Shown here: one piece after another, positions 10,553 through 21,190 of the stretch
Position numbering within the stretch: the first letter of the stretch is position 1
Layout of the letters: every line of letters starts with the position of its first letter
Origin: Artocarpus heterophyllus
Taxonomy: Eukaryota > Streptophyta > Magnoliopsida > Rosales > Moraceae
Length of the DNA: 64,000 nt
Direction of reading: 5' to 3'
Assembly: GCA_025403435.1 (NCBI GenBank)
Contig: CM046350.1
Location: 2,324,070 to 2,388,069 of the forward strand
Notes under the pieces: model-generated
Database searches by the model: none
What the model was told of the DNA's origin: nothing
Seen by the model: only the letters and a program-made list of their open reading frames with translations
Made by a program: the position numbers and the translations under genes

Positions 10553-10722
10553 AGTGTTGTTTGGCAGTAATAGTAAATACCACTTTTTCAGTTATAAATA
10601 GTATAAAACTCTTATATGCTACAGTAACAATTAAAAAAAAAATCGTTATAATATAAAACTCTTACATGCTACAGTGAAAAAGTTCTAACTAACGATTCTA
10701 ACTATCCTGCTAACACACCCTA
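10553..10722. mobile_element. Tourist-like MITE
   Basis: 170 bp flanked by TTA on both sides (10550-10552, 10723-10725). The ends AGTGTTGTTTGGCAG and CTGCTAACACACCCTA are imperfect terminal inverted repeats. It has no coding capacity. The interior shares the motif TATAAAACTCTTAYATGCTACAGT with the related elements at 33399 and 39778. A TAA/TTA target and GGGTGTTTGG-type ends fit the PIF/Harbinger superfamily. Confidence 0.7.
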
Positions 10723-10956
10723 TTAATCTTAGCAAAATAAATAAATAAAAAATGCATGGACAACTTAACACTGCTATTGTGCATACATAAAAAGCCAAAA
10801 AGGTACAGCCTGTAAGGTTTATTATAATTTCATTGCTAATGAGATGCTAGTCTCATTATATGTCTGTAGATGTATATATATGTAGTAAAAAAAAAAGTGC
10901 ATTATTATTATTATTTTTTAAAGGTGTGCATTAATTATGGGATTTAGCTTTTATGT

Positions 10957-11080
10957 CTTCTTTTTATGTCTGTTCGATAATATTATGTCATATTAATTAA
11001 AATATTTTTACTAACATAATTAATAATATAATATTTTAATTAGTATGACATAACATTATTAAAAGGCATGAAAAGTGACC
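10957..11080. repeat. Foldback (inverted repeat) element
   Basis: Arms at 10976-11006 and 11030-11060 pair almost fully (GATAATATTATGTCATATTA and its near complement). Weaker pairing extends the arms to about 10957 and 11080. It has no coding capacity and is probably a small MITE of a family different from the Tourist-like ones. Confidence 0.6.
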
Positions 11081-11736
11081 GAAAAAATGAAACACAAGGG
11101 CCAGCTCCTTAGTTGTGTAACTCAGAAGTGCTTCCAATATCTCTTAAAAAGTTTAAAACATTATAATGTTTTACCATGATTTGTAGTACTGTTTCGTTGA
11201 AAGCTTGTGTGTTTTTAACAATAATTTGACAAACCAAATTCAGAACATCGTTAATTTCGAGGGCCGCATGCCGGAAACGGAACTGCTCGTGGCTTGGCTT
11301 GCAATGTTCATAATCACACATTCAAATGCATATTACACAAGTCAAATTGAAAACAAAAAAAAACAAAAACAAAAAGAAAACTATTATCTTGTTTCAAGAC
11401 TTAGGAAAATGAAATCCCTTTTTAAGTGAAAAACAAAAAATAAAAAAAAACAAAAACATCTTTTTACGAAGATTTTTGTCCCCAGATAAAAAAAAAAAAA
11501 TGAAGGCATTCCACCAATTTCAGCAAAATATTTGTCTTTCTGTCTGTTGAACTATTCCTCTCAAAAAAGTTAGATTAATTATTGGTGGTTGCTTGAAATT
11601 TGCACACGCCTACCGTGAATTGCGCATTAAATTATAGTCCAAATGAATTAACTATCTGCTTCTATATTGTCATTATGCAATGGGACCTTCAGGCCACAAC
11701 GTTACATTTGACCCGAGTACATACATAACAACTATA

Positions 11737-11769
<33 letters not shown>

Positions 11770-11943
11770 GCGCTTAATCATTACGGTCTTTTGCATGTGA
11801 ACCCAATGCTATGATTTAGTTTAACTTCGCAAACATATACGGTGAATATTATAGTTTTTATAAATATTGAATTTGAATAGACGACACGATTTGATCTTTA
11901 TCTTCACTGTCTAGTGAAACAAATGAATGATTTATTCTGGTCA
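11081..11943. other. Intergenic stretch with a TA microsatellite
   Basis: AT-rich and A-rich runs, with a (TA)n tract at about 11747-11769. Overlapping frames near 11109-11429 on both strands show no recognisable protein. Confidence 0.55.
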
Positions 11944-14041
11944 TGTAACGCCCAAAAAATTTAATTATGCGTAAATAGTGATTAGATGGAGGGTTAGTAT
12001 GCTTTAATGAAAATTTGAGCTTAATTAAAGTATTTTATGGTATTTTAAATTTATCCCATCATTTATTATTTTTATGTTATTTTAAATTTTAAAACAAAAT
12101 AATTTATCAAATGCTTAGTATGTCCTAATTTCAAAACCACGTGTTAGGGGCACAGTTTTGTTTCCCCTGTCCCTCTATTTTTTTCCACCTCCCCTCTCAA
12201 TTCCACTCATTTCTCTCTCAACCTCTCTCTCTCTCTCTCTCCCGCTCTCTCTCTCTCTCTCTTCTTATCTTTGAATTTTGATTTCAAGATTTTGAGTTTT
12301 GGGCTTGATTCTCAGGTGGATTAGGAGGTGAAAAACTCAAATTCAGACTCCACACACGTGATTTTGAGCTTTGATTCGAGGTTTGTTTCCTTAAATCTCA
12401 AACTTTTAAATTTTTATCCCAAATCTTTTAATCTCCTTAAAATGTTGTGATTTGAGTTTCTTGAGCTTAGGAAACTCCTAATCTAGGTTGGTAAGACTTG
12501 AATCATTCAAAATTTAGACTTAATTTCATGAAATTCGAATCGAACCAAGTTTTCTCCTTTTTTCCTCATTTTCTGATTTTCTTGAAATTCCTATGAAAAT
12601 CTTGTTTAAATGTGTTTAAATGTATCATACTATGTTTGTTTATCATCCATGATTACTATATTTGCTATGGGACTTGGAAAAACAGGTTTTGATTTGATTT
12701 TGAGCTTGGGGAGGCCAAGAATCAAAGCCTCATACCTCCCATGATTTTCCAGTTCGGCAGGCCGGATTCATAGGTTCTGCATGCCGGATTCATGTAGTCG
12801 CCAAGCCGAACCTAGGAAAATTCGGCAGGCTGGTCTTGGTTGGTCAACAGGCTGGACCAGAGGTTCCGACAGGCCGACCGAAACTTGTGAAAAATGACCC
12901 TTTTTGTCCGTTTTCACCGTTTGAAACCTAGATCAAGTTTTTGACCTCCTAAAATGATTTTGTGAGTACTAAAAGCAAATTAGGACACCATGAGATAACT
13001 TAGGGATGTAGGATACCTTAAGCTAGGAATTGATAAACTTAGTTTCTATTTAAGGTTGTTCATGGTTCTGTGGAGCTAACGTATAGCAGATCGGGACCGT
13101 GGTGTTGGACATTGGTATGAATATCGAGGTAGGACTTCTATCACTTTCCCTTGGTAGCCATGTTTTGAAAAGAGGTTTGATCATAAAACCTTTTTATGAT
13201 TTTCAAGAAATGAAATTTATTTCTTATTTTCATTATTGGTTAAATAATGGATGATAATAATGAATGTAATGAGAACATTCAGCAAAATGAAACATGATGA
13301 TGTGATGACACCGGACGTGTCGGTTGGTACCGTCTAGAATGATAAAATAGAGCATGATGCCATGTACAAAGATTGGGTCGTGGGAAGCGCGACTTTGGGG
13401 GTAGGTCCTGAAACCCAGCTGGGCCACTTTGACGGTGATTTATTTGGCTTTGCCTATAACCTAATAATGAGATTGTCTAAGAATCGAGTAAGGGATTAAT
13501 CCAGTGTGGGCGAATCTATTGAGTTCTAATTTATTATTTGTTTTATTTAATTGCCCCATATTATAAGCATTTGATTAAATATGAATTATATGTTTTTAAA
13601 TTAAATGCTCTTTTTAAGATTTAGTCCTACTGAGCCTTTCGCTCACTTTTTTTTTTAATTCCCACCCCCCCCCACCCACCAGGTGGAGTCTAGCTTAGGG
13701 AGTCTGAAGAACCGGGAAGAAAATTACAGGATTAGAAAACTATCTTCTAGGGTATTTACTATAAGGCATTTAAAGTTTTAAATTCACTTATATTTCCTTG
13801 GACTGTGGTTATGTATTTAATATTGCTAGTACTATGTGTGCACACTAAAGTGGATTCGGTGGGACCCAACTGGGTTTTTTTATTTAATGTCTCTTTTCTA
13901 TTTATTTGTTTCAGGATTTCTAACGATTTTATATTTTTTTAAATCAGTTATTATTACCTTTTTAATGGCGATTCTTATTAAATTTAATTTATTTAAATTA
14001 ATTAATCCGTCATGTCACTCCTCGGATTTCAGGGCGTGACA
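11944..14041. mobile_element. Solo LTR of a Ty3/gypsy-type element
   Basis: 2098 bp starting TGTAACGCCC and ending GGGCGTGACA, flanked by GGTCA (11939-11943) and GATCA (14042-14046), a target duplication with one mismatch. No internal region or second LTR adjoins it. The ends resemble those of the retrotransposons at 1875 and 27491, but the interior is different, so it is another family. It contains a CT microsatellite (about 12220-12262), a G+C-rich block of repeated CGGCAGGCCGG-like words (about 12750-12880) and a C-run near 13665. Small open frames (13233-13427, 13836-14039) look accidental. Confidence 0.8.
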
Positions 14042-15114
14042 GATCATGCAATATATGAATTTAGCCCATAAATTTGAATAATTTAGTACTTATTTTATTC
14101 CAAAACGTGTCCGGTTTTTCCAAGGAAAAAACAACTAAAGCTTTATTTTCTTTCTATTGAAAATCAGACAAAATGAATAATCAATTTTGCCCATGCGTGC
14201 TAAAATCGCCTCTAAATTTGTATCATTTGAAATATATATATTTTTAAAGAGTATCGTTTAATAGTTACTGAAACCACGTTGTCAACAAAAACAAAAGGAA
14301 AAAAAGCAAATAACATTTTTTTAGACTTTTTTTTGAAAAAAATAACATATTATAAAATATTTTAAGTAGTTATCATAGAAAAAAATATATTTGAGCTAAA
14401 TAGTATTTGTATAGTGTAAATATTATATTTACACTGTATTTATGATAGAAATAGTTTTTTCTTATATTTATAACGTAAATATGTTATTTATTTTGAAAAA
14501 ATTAAAAAAAAAAAAACTATTTGCTCCCATCCAAAAAAGAGACCAATATACTATGCGGCAACGAGCCCAACTATTTTAAATCGGGTGGGATCTTACTTTT
14601 TTTTTTACTATTATTATTGTATGACGTCACTTTTTCCTCCATTTGATTTATACCATTTCTGTTATAATAATAATAATAAATAAATTAAAATATAAAACTC
14701 TCACGTGTTATATTTTTAATTTAAAAATTTTAATTTTAATACAAAGGTTAAAATACCATTAGACAATATATATTTACTTTACCTAACAAAAAAATACCTA
14801 AGAACAATATCATACTTATATTATAAAAGTAGTATTTCTCAAATTGACCCAGTGAATTCTTGGGATCTTTTTAAAAAATGCCAAAAATGTTGTATGGATT
14901 GAGTAATGCCACTACAAAAAAAAAAAAGAAGAAGCAAGAATACCACAATCATATCCTCAAATTTTATTTAAAACACCATATGTGTCCTTAAAATACAACA
15001 TTTCAAATAAAAAAAAAAGGACCACCATCATCAGGACAACCATCATCAACTGTACAGAGGAGGTCACCTCCACTGCTAGCCTGGGTCGGAGGCGATCTCC
15101 GCTGGAACAATGTT
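14042..15114. other. AT-rich intergenic stretch, no gene seen
   Basis: Dominated by A and T runs up to about 15000, then it becomes abruptly more G+C-rich at the start of the minisatellite. No gene or transposon end was recognised. Confidence 0.5.
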
Positions 15115-15380
15115 GGAGGAGATTTGGCAGCATTCTCTAGAACAATGTCGGACGATAGGAGATTGCATGCAGGGAGGAGATCCGATGACGTTCTCAGAAC
15201 AACATCGTAGGAAAGGAGATTGGTTGCGGGGAGGAGATCCGATGGCATTCTCCAGAACAACATATGAGGAGAGCAGATCACTTGTAGGGAGGAGATCCGA
15301 TGGCGCTCTCCGGAACAACGTGGGAGGAGATCTCCGCATGTGGGGAGCAGATCCAACGTTGCTCTCCAGAACAACGTTGG
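15115..15380. repeat. Degenerate minisatellite, 56-58 bp period
   Basis: Units begin GGAGGAGATCCGATGGC or variants at 15115, 15173, 15230, 15288 and 15344. Each carries a later AGAACAACRT word. Overlapping open frames on both strands (15003-15374 minus, 15110-15430 plus) come from the stop-free repeat unit. No protein family is recognised, so I do not call a gene. Confidence 0.75.
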
Positions 15381-15835
15381 AGGTGCTTTATCCTCCCAAT
15401 CTCATCCGCGCGGTTGGAGGGTATATCTAAAGAGGTCTCCAATGGAAGGAGCTCAAACCCGCACCTGATCTCCTTCGCCAACGTCAAATCATGTTTCTCT
15501 TTGGCGTTTCCTCAACTCCAATCTGCATGTGGAACACGCTACAACCCGGTCGGTTCTTGCCAACTTTTATTGTCGGCATCCATGGCATCGACGAGAAAGA
15601 AGAAGGCCGGTTGGAAGGAGAGAGAAGATAGCAGCGACTTGGAACATAGGGGGGGAGGGAAGGATTAGGAGGGAAAAAGAAACCCTACATTTAATTTATA
15701 GGTATTTTAGGCAACACATAAACTTATAAGTATACTATTGTGACATATTTTAAATAGTTTTTGAATGTGTGGCGTACATTAATCCGCTAATAAAATAGGT
15801 GGCATAAAACATAAATATTCCTGGATTCTGTGCAG
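15381..15835. other. G+C-richer stretch of unknown origin
   Basis: It continues the compositional island of the minisatellite to about 15690 and then turns AT-rich. Frames at 15300-15668 and 15529-15729 have no recognisable content. Words like AATGCCAC near 14907 and GTGGCAT near 15801 could be the inverted ends of an unrecognised transposon enclosing the minisatellite. This is weak. Confidence 0.35.
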
Positions 15836-16092
15836 CAGTCACATGGGCTGCAGAGATAAGCCCAATTAATTGGGCTGGCCTATTAACACGATCACACCTT
15901 GGGTTCCTCGATTGGGCTGTTCTCTCTGCGGGCCTTCAACCCTCTTTCGGTGCCATGCGGCTCTCGACTCTCTTCTCATAACTCGCAAGAGGAAAAACCG
16001 TCTCGCCGTCGTTTTCCTTGCGCGGTGCTATTTTGGAGTTAGGTTTCTCAACTCAACCGCACTTGTACGGGCAGAAGCAGCTCCAGAAAACA

Positions 16093-16476
16093 GTAAGACA
16101 CTTTTTTTTTTTTTTTTTTTGTATGTGTGTGTGTGTATATATATGGTTTCATAAATTCCCTCCAATATCAACTTTCCGAAAGATTTATGAAGCAAAAGAA
16201 AATGAACGAGAGTTGCTGGACTTCTGAGCTCTGTGTTGCGCTATCTTTTTTCTTGGCCTTTCGCAATTACAAAATACTATTATTATGGTTGTTTTTAATC
16301 TCCTTAAACTGATTGTGAAAAAAGGGTGCGTATGCTTAGCTATTATTAATGGGCTATTGATATATACTCAAATTATATGTAATGAGGAGCTGCTGAGAAT
16401 TGTGTGTGTATGTTTGATTGTGGGTCAGTCATTTGGTTTGCTTATGTGTTTTTGTGTTGGTTCAAAAGCATTGCAG
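16093..16476 (+). other. Probable 5'UTR intron of the APUM23-type gene
   Basis: Donor CA|GTAAGA at 16093 and acceptor TTGCAG at 16476, with a T-run and a TG/TA microsatellite near the donor. It lies 31 bp before the start codon. Inferred from splice consensus only. Confidence 0.55.
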
Positions 16477-16507
16477 GAACCTTGTGATTAAATCTAGGAC
16501 AGGTTCA

Positions 16508-19500
16508 ATGGGGGGGAAGGATAAGTCTTATAAAAAGGACAAGAGAAAGAAGGGTACTTTTGATGACACTTCTAAGAAAAATGTGTCTGGAAGGGAAACT
16601 GGTGATGGGTCTTTTAAAACCGAGAAATTCGCGAAGCATAAGATGAATTATGCGCCTCAGAATTCCATTGTCAGGTATTAAGATATTGGTCTTGTTCTTG
16701 TTATTATTAATTAAACGTTTCATCAAAGTAATGTTTGAACATGTATTTATGAGTTTGAAAAATCTTTTTAGGAAGCAGGTTGAACCGGAAATCACGAAAT
16801 ACTTCTCCGAGATTGCGAATCTTTTCGAGAGTAATGGGGTTGATTTGGAGGAGCGTGCAGTTATATGTGGTAATGCTCTTGAAGAAACCAGAACGAAAGA
16901 ATTTCAGCTTGCAACTGATTATATCATAAGTCACACTTTGCAGATGCTTCTCGAAGGATGTGATATTGATCACCTTTGTGGTTTCCTTAGAAGCTGTGCA
17001 AAGGACTTCCCATTTATTGCGATGGATCGATCGGGATCTCATGTAGCTGAGTCTGCTATAAGGTCTTTGTCCATACATCTTCAAGACAGCGATGTATACT
17101 CCATTGTCGAGGATGCTTTAACGATGATATGCAAGGTATCAAGAATTCTGTATTTCAGCTAAGATGATTCGTCTGCGGTTAGGATAGACTGCAAATACGA
17201 TGTTCATTTTGACAGCGATTGCCTTGTCTAGCATTCCAAGTCAGAAAGAGTAATGGTGACTTACGGACACGGTTTAACCTATGATTTTTAATTTTAACGA
17301 CTCTTCCTTCTTTCTTTTGTTAGGTGATCATAAAAAATCCAGTTGATGTGATGTGTAACTGCTATGGATCTCATGTTCTTCGAAGCCTTCTTTCTCTCTG
17401 TAAAGGAGTACCATTAGATTCTTCAAAATCTCATGATAAGAAGTCATCTGCAGTTCTTGCAGAGCGATTGAATTTTAAAGCATCTCGATCAGATGGAAAT
17501 GATTCATCACATTCTCATCGGGGATTCCCAGATTTATTTAAGCTTCTTGTCTCAGGGATATTAAGTTGTACCCAGGAAGACATAGAGACCTTGCAAATTG
17601 ACCAGTATAGTAGTTTAGTTTTGCAGGCATGTTCCGTTTCATCCTTGTGTATTTCTCGTTGATTAAATTGTTATATTCCAATATTTCATCGATATGCATG
17701 TTCATGTTGTTTAATGAAATTTCTTTTTCTGTCCCCAGAGCTTTTAGGGCGATGTTATCTCTATGTTATTCTTAAGTACGGTTTTTCTTTTTGTTCTTTT
17801 CTTTTCATGTTCTTGGAGGTAGCGCTAAAACATGGTGGTATTTTCCTTTTGGCTTGTCAGGCTGCTTTGAAGTTGTTGGCTGGAGATGACGAAGAACTGT
17901 TGAGAATAATTCCCATGCTTCTTGGGTGCGAAAAGGAGGATATCACGGATGGAAATATTATAGAAGCAAATAAAGTGCGAGACATTGTAGATTTGATAAA
18001 AGAACCTGCTTTTAGTCATCAAATGGAGGTGAGCCTATAGATAAGGTTTTGGTTGAATCCCTATCTTGTGTTGAAGTATATATGCCACTTCATAAACCGT
18101 GCACGTTTTTTTTTTTTTTTGGCGCCCCGGGGGGTGTGGTAATCCTGTTGTGATGTATCACTGTGATCAAATTCACTTGTATCATTCATATATATGGAAG
18201 TGATTCTGTTTCATGAAATTAATGACTTTGTGTATGCCTTCAATTCCAACTTATTTAGCTCACTGACCCTTGGAAGTGAGCAATCTGTTTACCATAGTTG
18301 ATGTAGCTGCAGCTGTCATAATGAGTTTTCTCCAACAAACCCTTTTGGTGTTTCCAAGTGTTGGCATCATAATAAATTTTAAAATATCATTCTTTTTACA
18401 AATTTGTAGGTAATCTTGGAAGTTGCTCCTCAAGTATTGTACGATGAAATATTTTCGAAAGTATTCAGGAATTCATTGTTGGAGCTATCATCTCATCATT
18501 GTGGCAATTTCGTTGTTCAAGCACTAATATCTCACGCAAGGCATCGAGATCAAGTATGTATTTGGGTGGTGATTTTCTTCAGTATACTTTTAACTCACTC
18601 CTTAACTTCTTCGGTTGTTAATTTTTCACTCTTTGTTGTCTCTTTGCCAGTAGTACTCTTTTTTCTAGAAATTAACCTCCTTTTGTTCACTAGATGGAGT
18701 TGATCTGGGAGGAACTTGGTCCAAAGTTTAAGGATATTCTTGAGATGGGAAGACCAGGAGTTATTGCTTCAGTCATTGCTGCAAGTCAAAGGCTTCATAC
18801 TCATGAACAAAAGGTAATTGAACTGGCCTTCTTTCAATTACAAAATGCTTCAGAACTCAGACTATTATGTTCATCTAATTTATGGACTTGATATGTGGAC
18901 AAAATTGTGGAAATTTCTTTAACTAGCTATTGAGATGAGCTATTGCTTGTAGTTTAATTTTTAATTAAATTTGATTTCTTCTCATTCTAATTATAATCAT
19001 GTTTACATGACTCTGGCAGTGTTGTCAGGCCCTTGCTGCTGCAGTATGTTCAGCGGACGAATCACCAAGATGGCTTGTTCCTCGAATTCTTTTCCTGGAT
19101 AACTACTTCAGCTGTGAAGACAAGGCTAACTGGACATGGCCAGGAGGTGTTAAAATTCATGTTGTTGGTTCTCTAATTTTGCAGGAAGTTTTTCGATATC
19201 CAGGAGTAAGCACCTTCTCTTGCATTGTGTTATTTCCCCTTTCATTTTTAACATCTGTATAAGAGAGGTCTCATCTGGTAATGCTTATGCATTAAAAACA
19301 CAAATACGCCACAAAGTAGCACCATCGGCTGATCGTTGGGAAGCAGTTTGCATACAGCTCAAAACTTAAATTCTGAAGTTTTTCTTTTTACTTGTTTAAG
19401 TAATCTGGTTCCTCCCTGGGTGTCCTATTTGTTAAATCTAACATTCCAAATCATGCATTTATACTTTTTCAGGATTTTATACAGCCTTTTGTTTCGAGTA

Positions 19501-20534
19501 TCTTATCCATGGCAGATGATAATGTCCTAGAAGTAGCAAAAAGTACAGGAGGTGCTCGTGTCATTGAAGCCTTTCTAAGTTCGGGTGCTTCTGCAAAACT
19601 GAAACGCCGTTTAATATCAAAGTAAGATTTTCAACTCAATTGGTAACTTGTGTACCTCTGATGATCTGTGTCTGCATTCAGTATTATAATTATGGTTGTT
19701 GTTGCTTTGCAGGCTGCGCGGACATTTCGGAGAGCTTTCATTGCACTTGTCTGGTTCATTCACTGTTGAAAAGTGTTTCGCAACCAGCAATGTCTCTCTG
19801 CAAGAGGCCATAGTATCTGAGCTGTCAGCTGTGCGAAACGAGCTTTCCAAGACAAAACAGGGCCCTCATCTCATAAGGAAACTAGATGTTGAAGGGTAAG
19901 TGGTTGGCCATATTCTGTTTGAAAATTACTGGATTCTCATGTTAAATGTATCATTAGCTTGTGTTTCTCCTCAACAGTACATACATCTATTATCATATAG
20001 CTATTGAGTCCGCAAGATGGAGGTCAAAAGAATGCATCATTTCATGATATGTTTCTCATTGCTGTAGCAGAGTTTATTAGAGGTCAAATCCTGGTAGATT
20101 TTTCACCCCATTGTTCTTTACCTGTTAATTACAGATTTGCTGCTCGACCTGAACAGTGGAGGTCAAAACAAGCATCAAAACAGTCGGCTTATAAAGAGTT
20201 TCATGCTACCTTTGGCTCCGGTGAAACCAAGTCATCCAAACATGGCAACTTTCTTGCTCATACTTCCAAGGAGATGCCACGCCCTGAAGGGATAAAGAAA
20301 ATGAGGAAAGAAATCGATGATAGTCTAGCTTCTCCAGTACCATTTTTGAGCAAGGCGGGTTTCAAGGGCAAGCCCCAGAAAGCAGGAAAGCACAGGACAA
20401 TTGATGCAAGAATCGCAGTTGATGGTGATGGCTCAAAAGGGAAAAATAATAGGTCAAAGAAGAGAAATAAACAAGGTGGGTTAGAAGAATCTGCAGACAG
20501 AACAGAGAGGAAACGCCCAAGGGGGAATATCTAG
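16508..20534 (+). CDS. APUM23: Pumilio-repeat pre-rRNA processing protein, APUM23/NOP9 type
   Basis: Ten coding exons: 16508-16674, 16772-17135, 17324-17626, 17861-18028, 18410-18553, 18694-18813, 19020-19205, 19473-19621, 19713-19895, 20135-20534 (727 residues, in frame throughout). The family is nucleolar and binds pre-rRNA for small-subunit maturation. Repeat cores seen in order: DRSGSHVAES, NCYGSHVLRS, DQYSSLVLQ, HHCGNFVVQA, STGGARVIEA, HLSGSFTVEK. The C-terminus is lysine/arginine rich with SKKRNKQ near the end, a likely nuclear or nucleolar signal. Identity to Arabidopsis APUM23 is evident in almost every exon. Intron 3 has a GC donor (17627). A 5' untranslated exon probably ends at 16092 and is joined to 16477. 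The start is the first methionine after that acceptor; Arabidopsis has a slightly longer N-terminus. A copia element follows 180 bp after the stop. Confidence 0.95.
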
Positions 20535-20713
20535 TCTTGTGCTCCTAAAGAATGTAAGAGCATAATGTGGATTATCAATTTTAGGATCCAATTTCCTAAA
20601 ATTTTTTTCCTAGCGGCAAATTCTACTACTAATTGGAGAAGAGGGCTACAGAGGTCTTGGAGTGGCAGAAGAAAGATGATGGTTTGGATAAACTACTATT
20701 CCGTGTTAGTAAT

Positions 20714-20963
20714 TGTGGAAAAACGTGATTAGTGGGATGTGTTTTACAATTAGTTGTAACAGTTTGTATCCCTAGAATTAGGCTGATTTGATTAGGTTCT
20801 TATTTTGTTATAATATCTCATAAATCATGGATCTGATATAGAGTTAGTTTTTTCCTTTTCTTTTGCTAGGATTAGTATATATAATTGTCTAACTCAATGT
20901 GTATAATTAGTATGAAAGAGAAAATTCTTCTTCATAATTTTTTTCTTTTCTCAGTTTGTGACA
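20714..20963 (+). repeat. Copia 5' LTR
   Basis: 250 bp, starts TGTGGAAAAACGTG, ends TTTGTGACA, followed at once by the primer-binding site. Confidence 0.9.
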
Positions 20964-20975
20964 TGGTATCAGAGC
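20964..20975 (+). other. Copia primer-binding site
   Basis: TGGTATCAGAGC, complementary to the initiator-Met tRNA 3' end, with no spacer after the LTR. Confidence 0.9.
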
Positions 20976-21190
20976 TGTAGAAAAATTCTGAGATTTGATT
21001 TTTTTTTGCCTTAATTGCCGTCATTGTTTCTTGCTCTTTAGGCCTTCGTCGCCATTCCTCTTTTATTTTTTTTTTCTTTTCTGATCTTCGTCGTTGTTAA
21101 GAACCAACAACTTTGTGACTCATGCCAGCCTTCATTGTTGGTTTTTTTCTTCTGCCTTAATTGTCTAGAGATCAGGTTTCTTTGTGGAGG

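Noticed and set aside
15003..15668. Frames of 87-123 codons on both strands over the minisatellite
   Set aside because: They arise from a stop-free repeat unit and overlap one another in several frames. No protein family fits.
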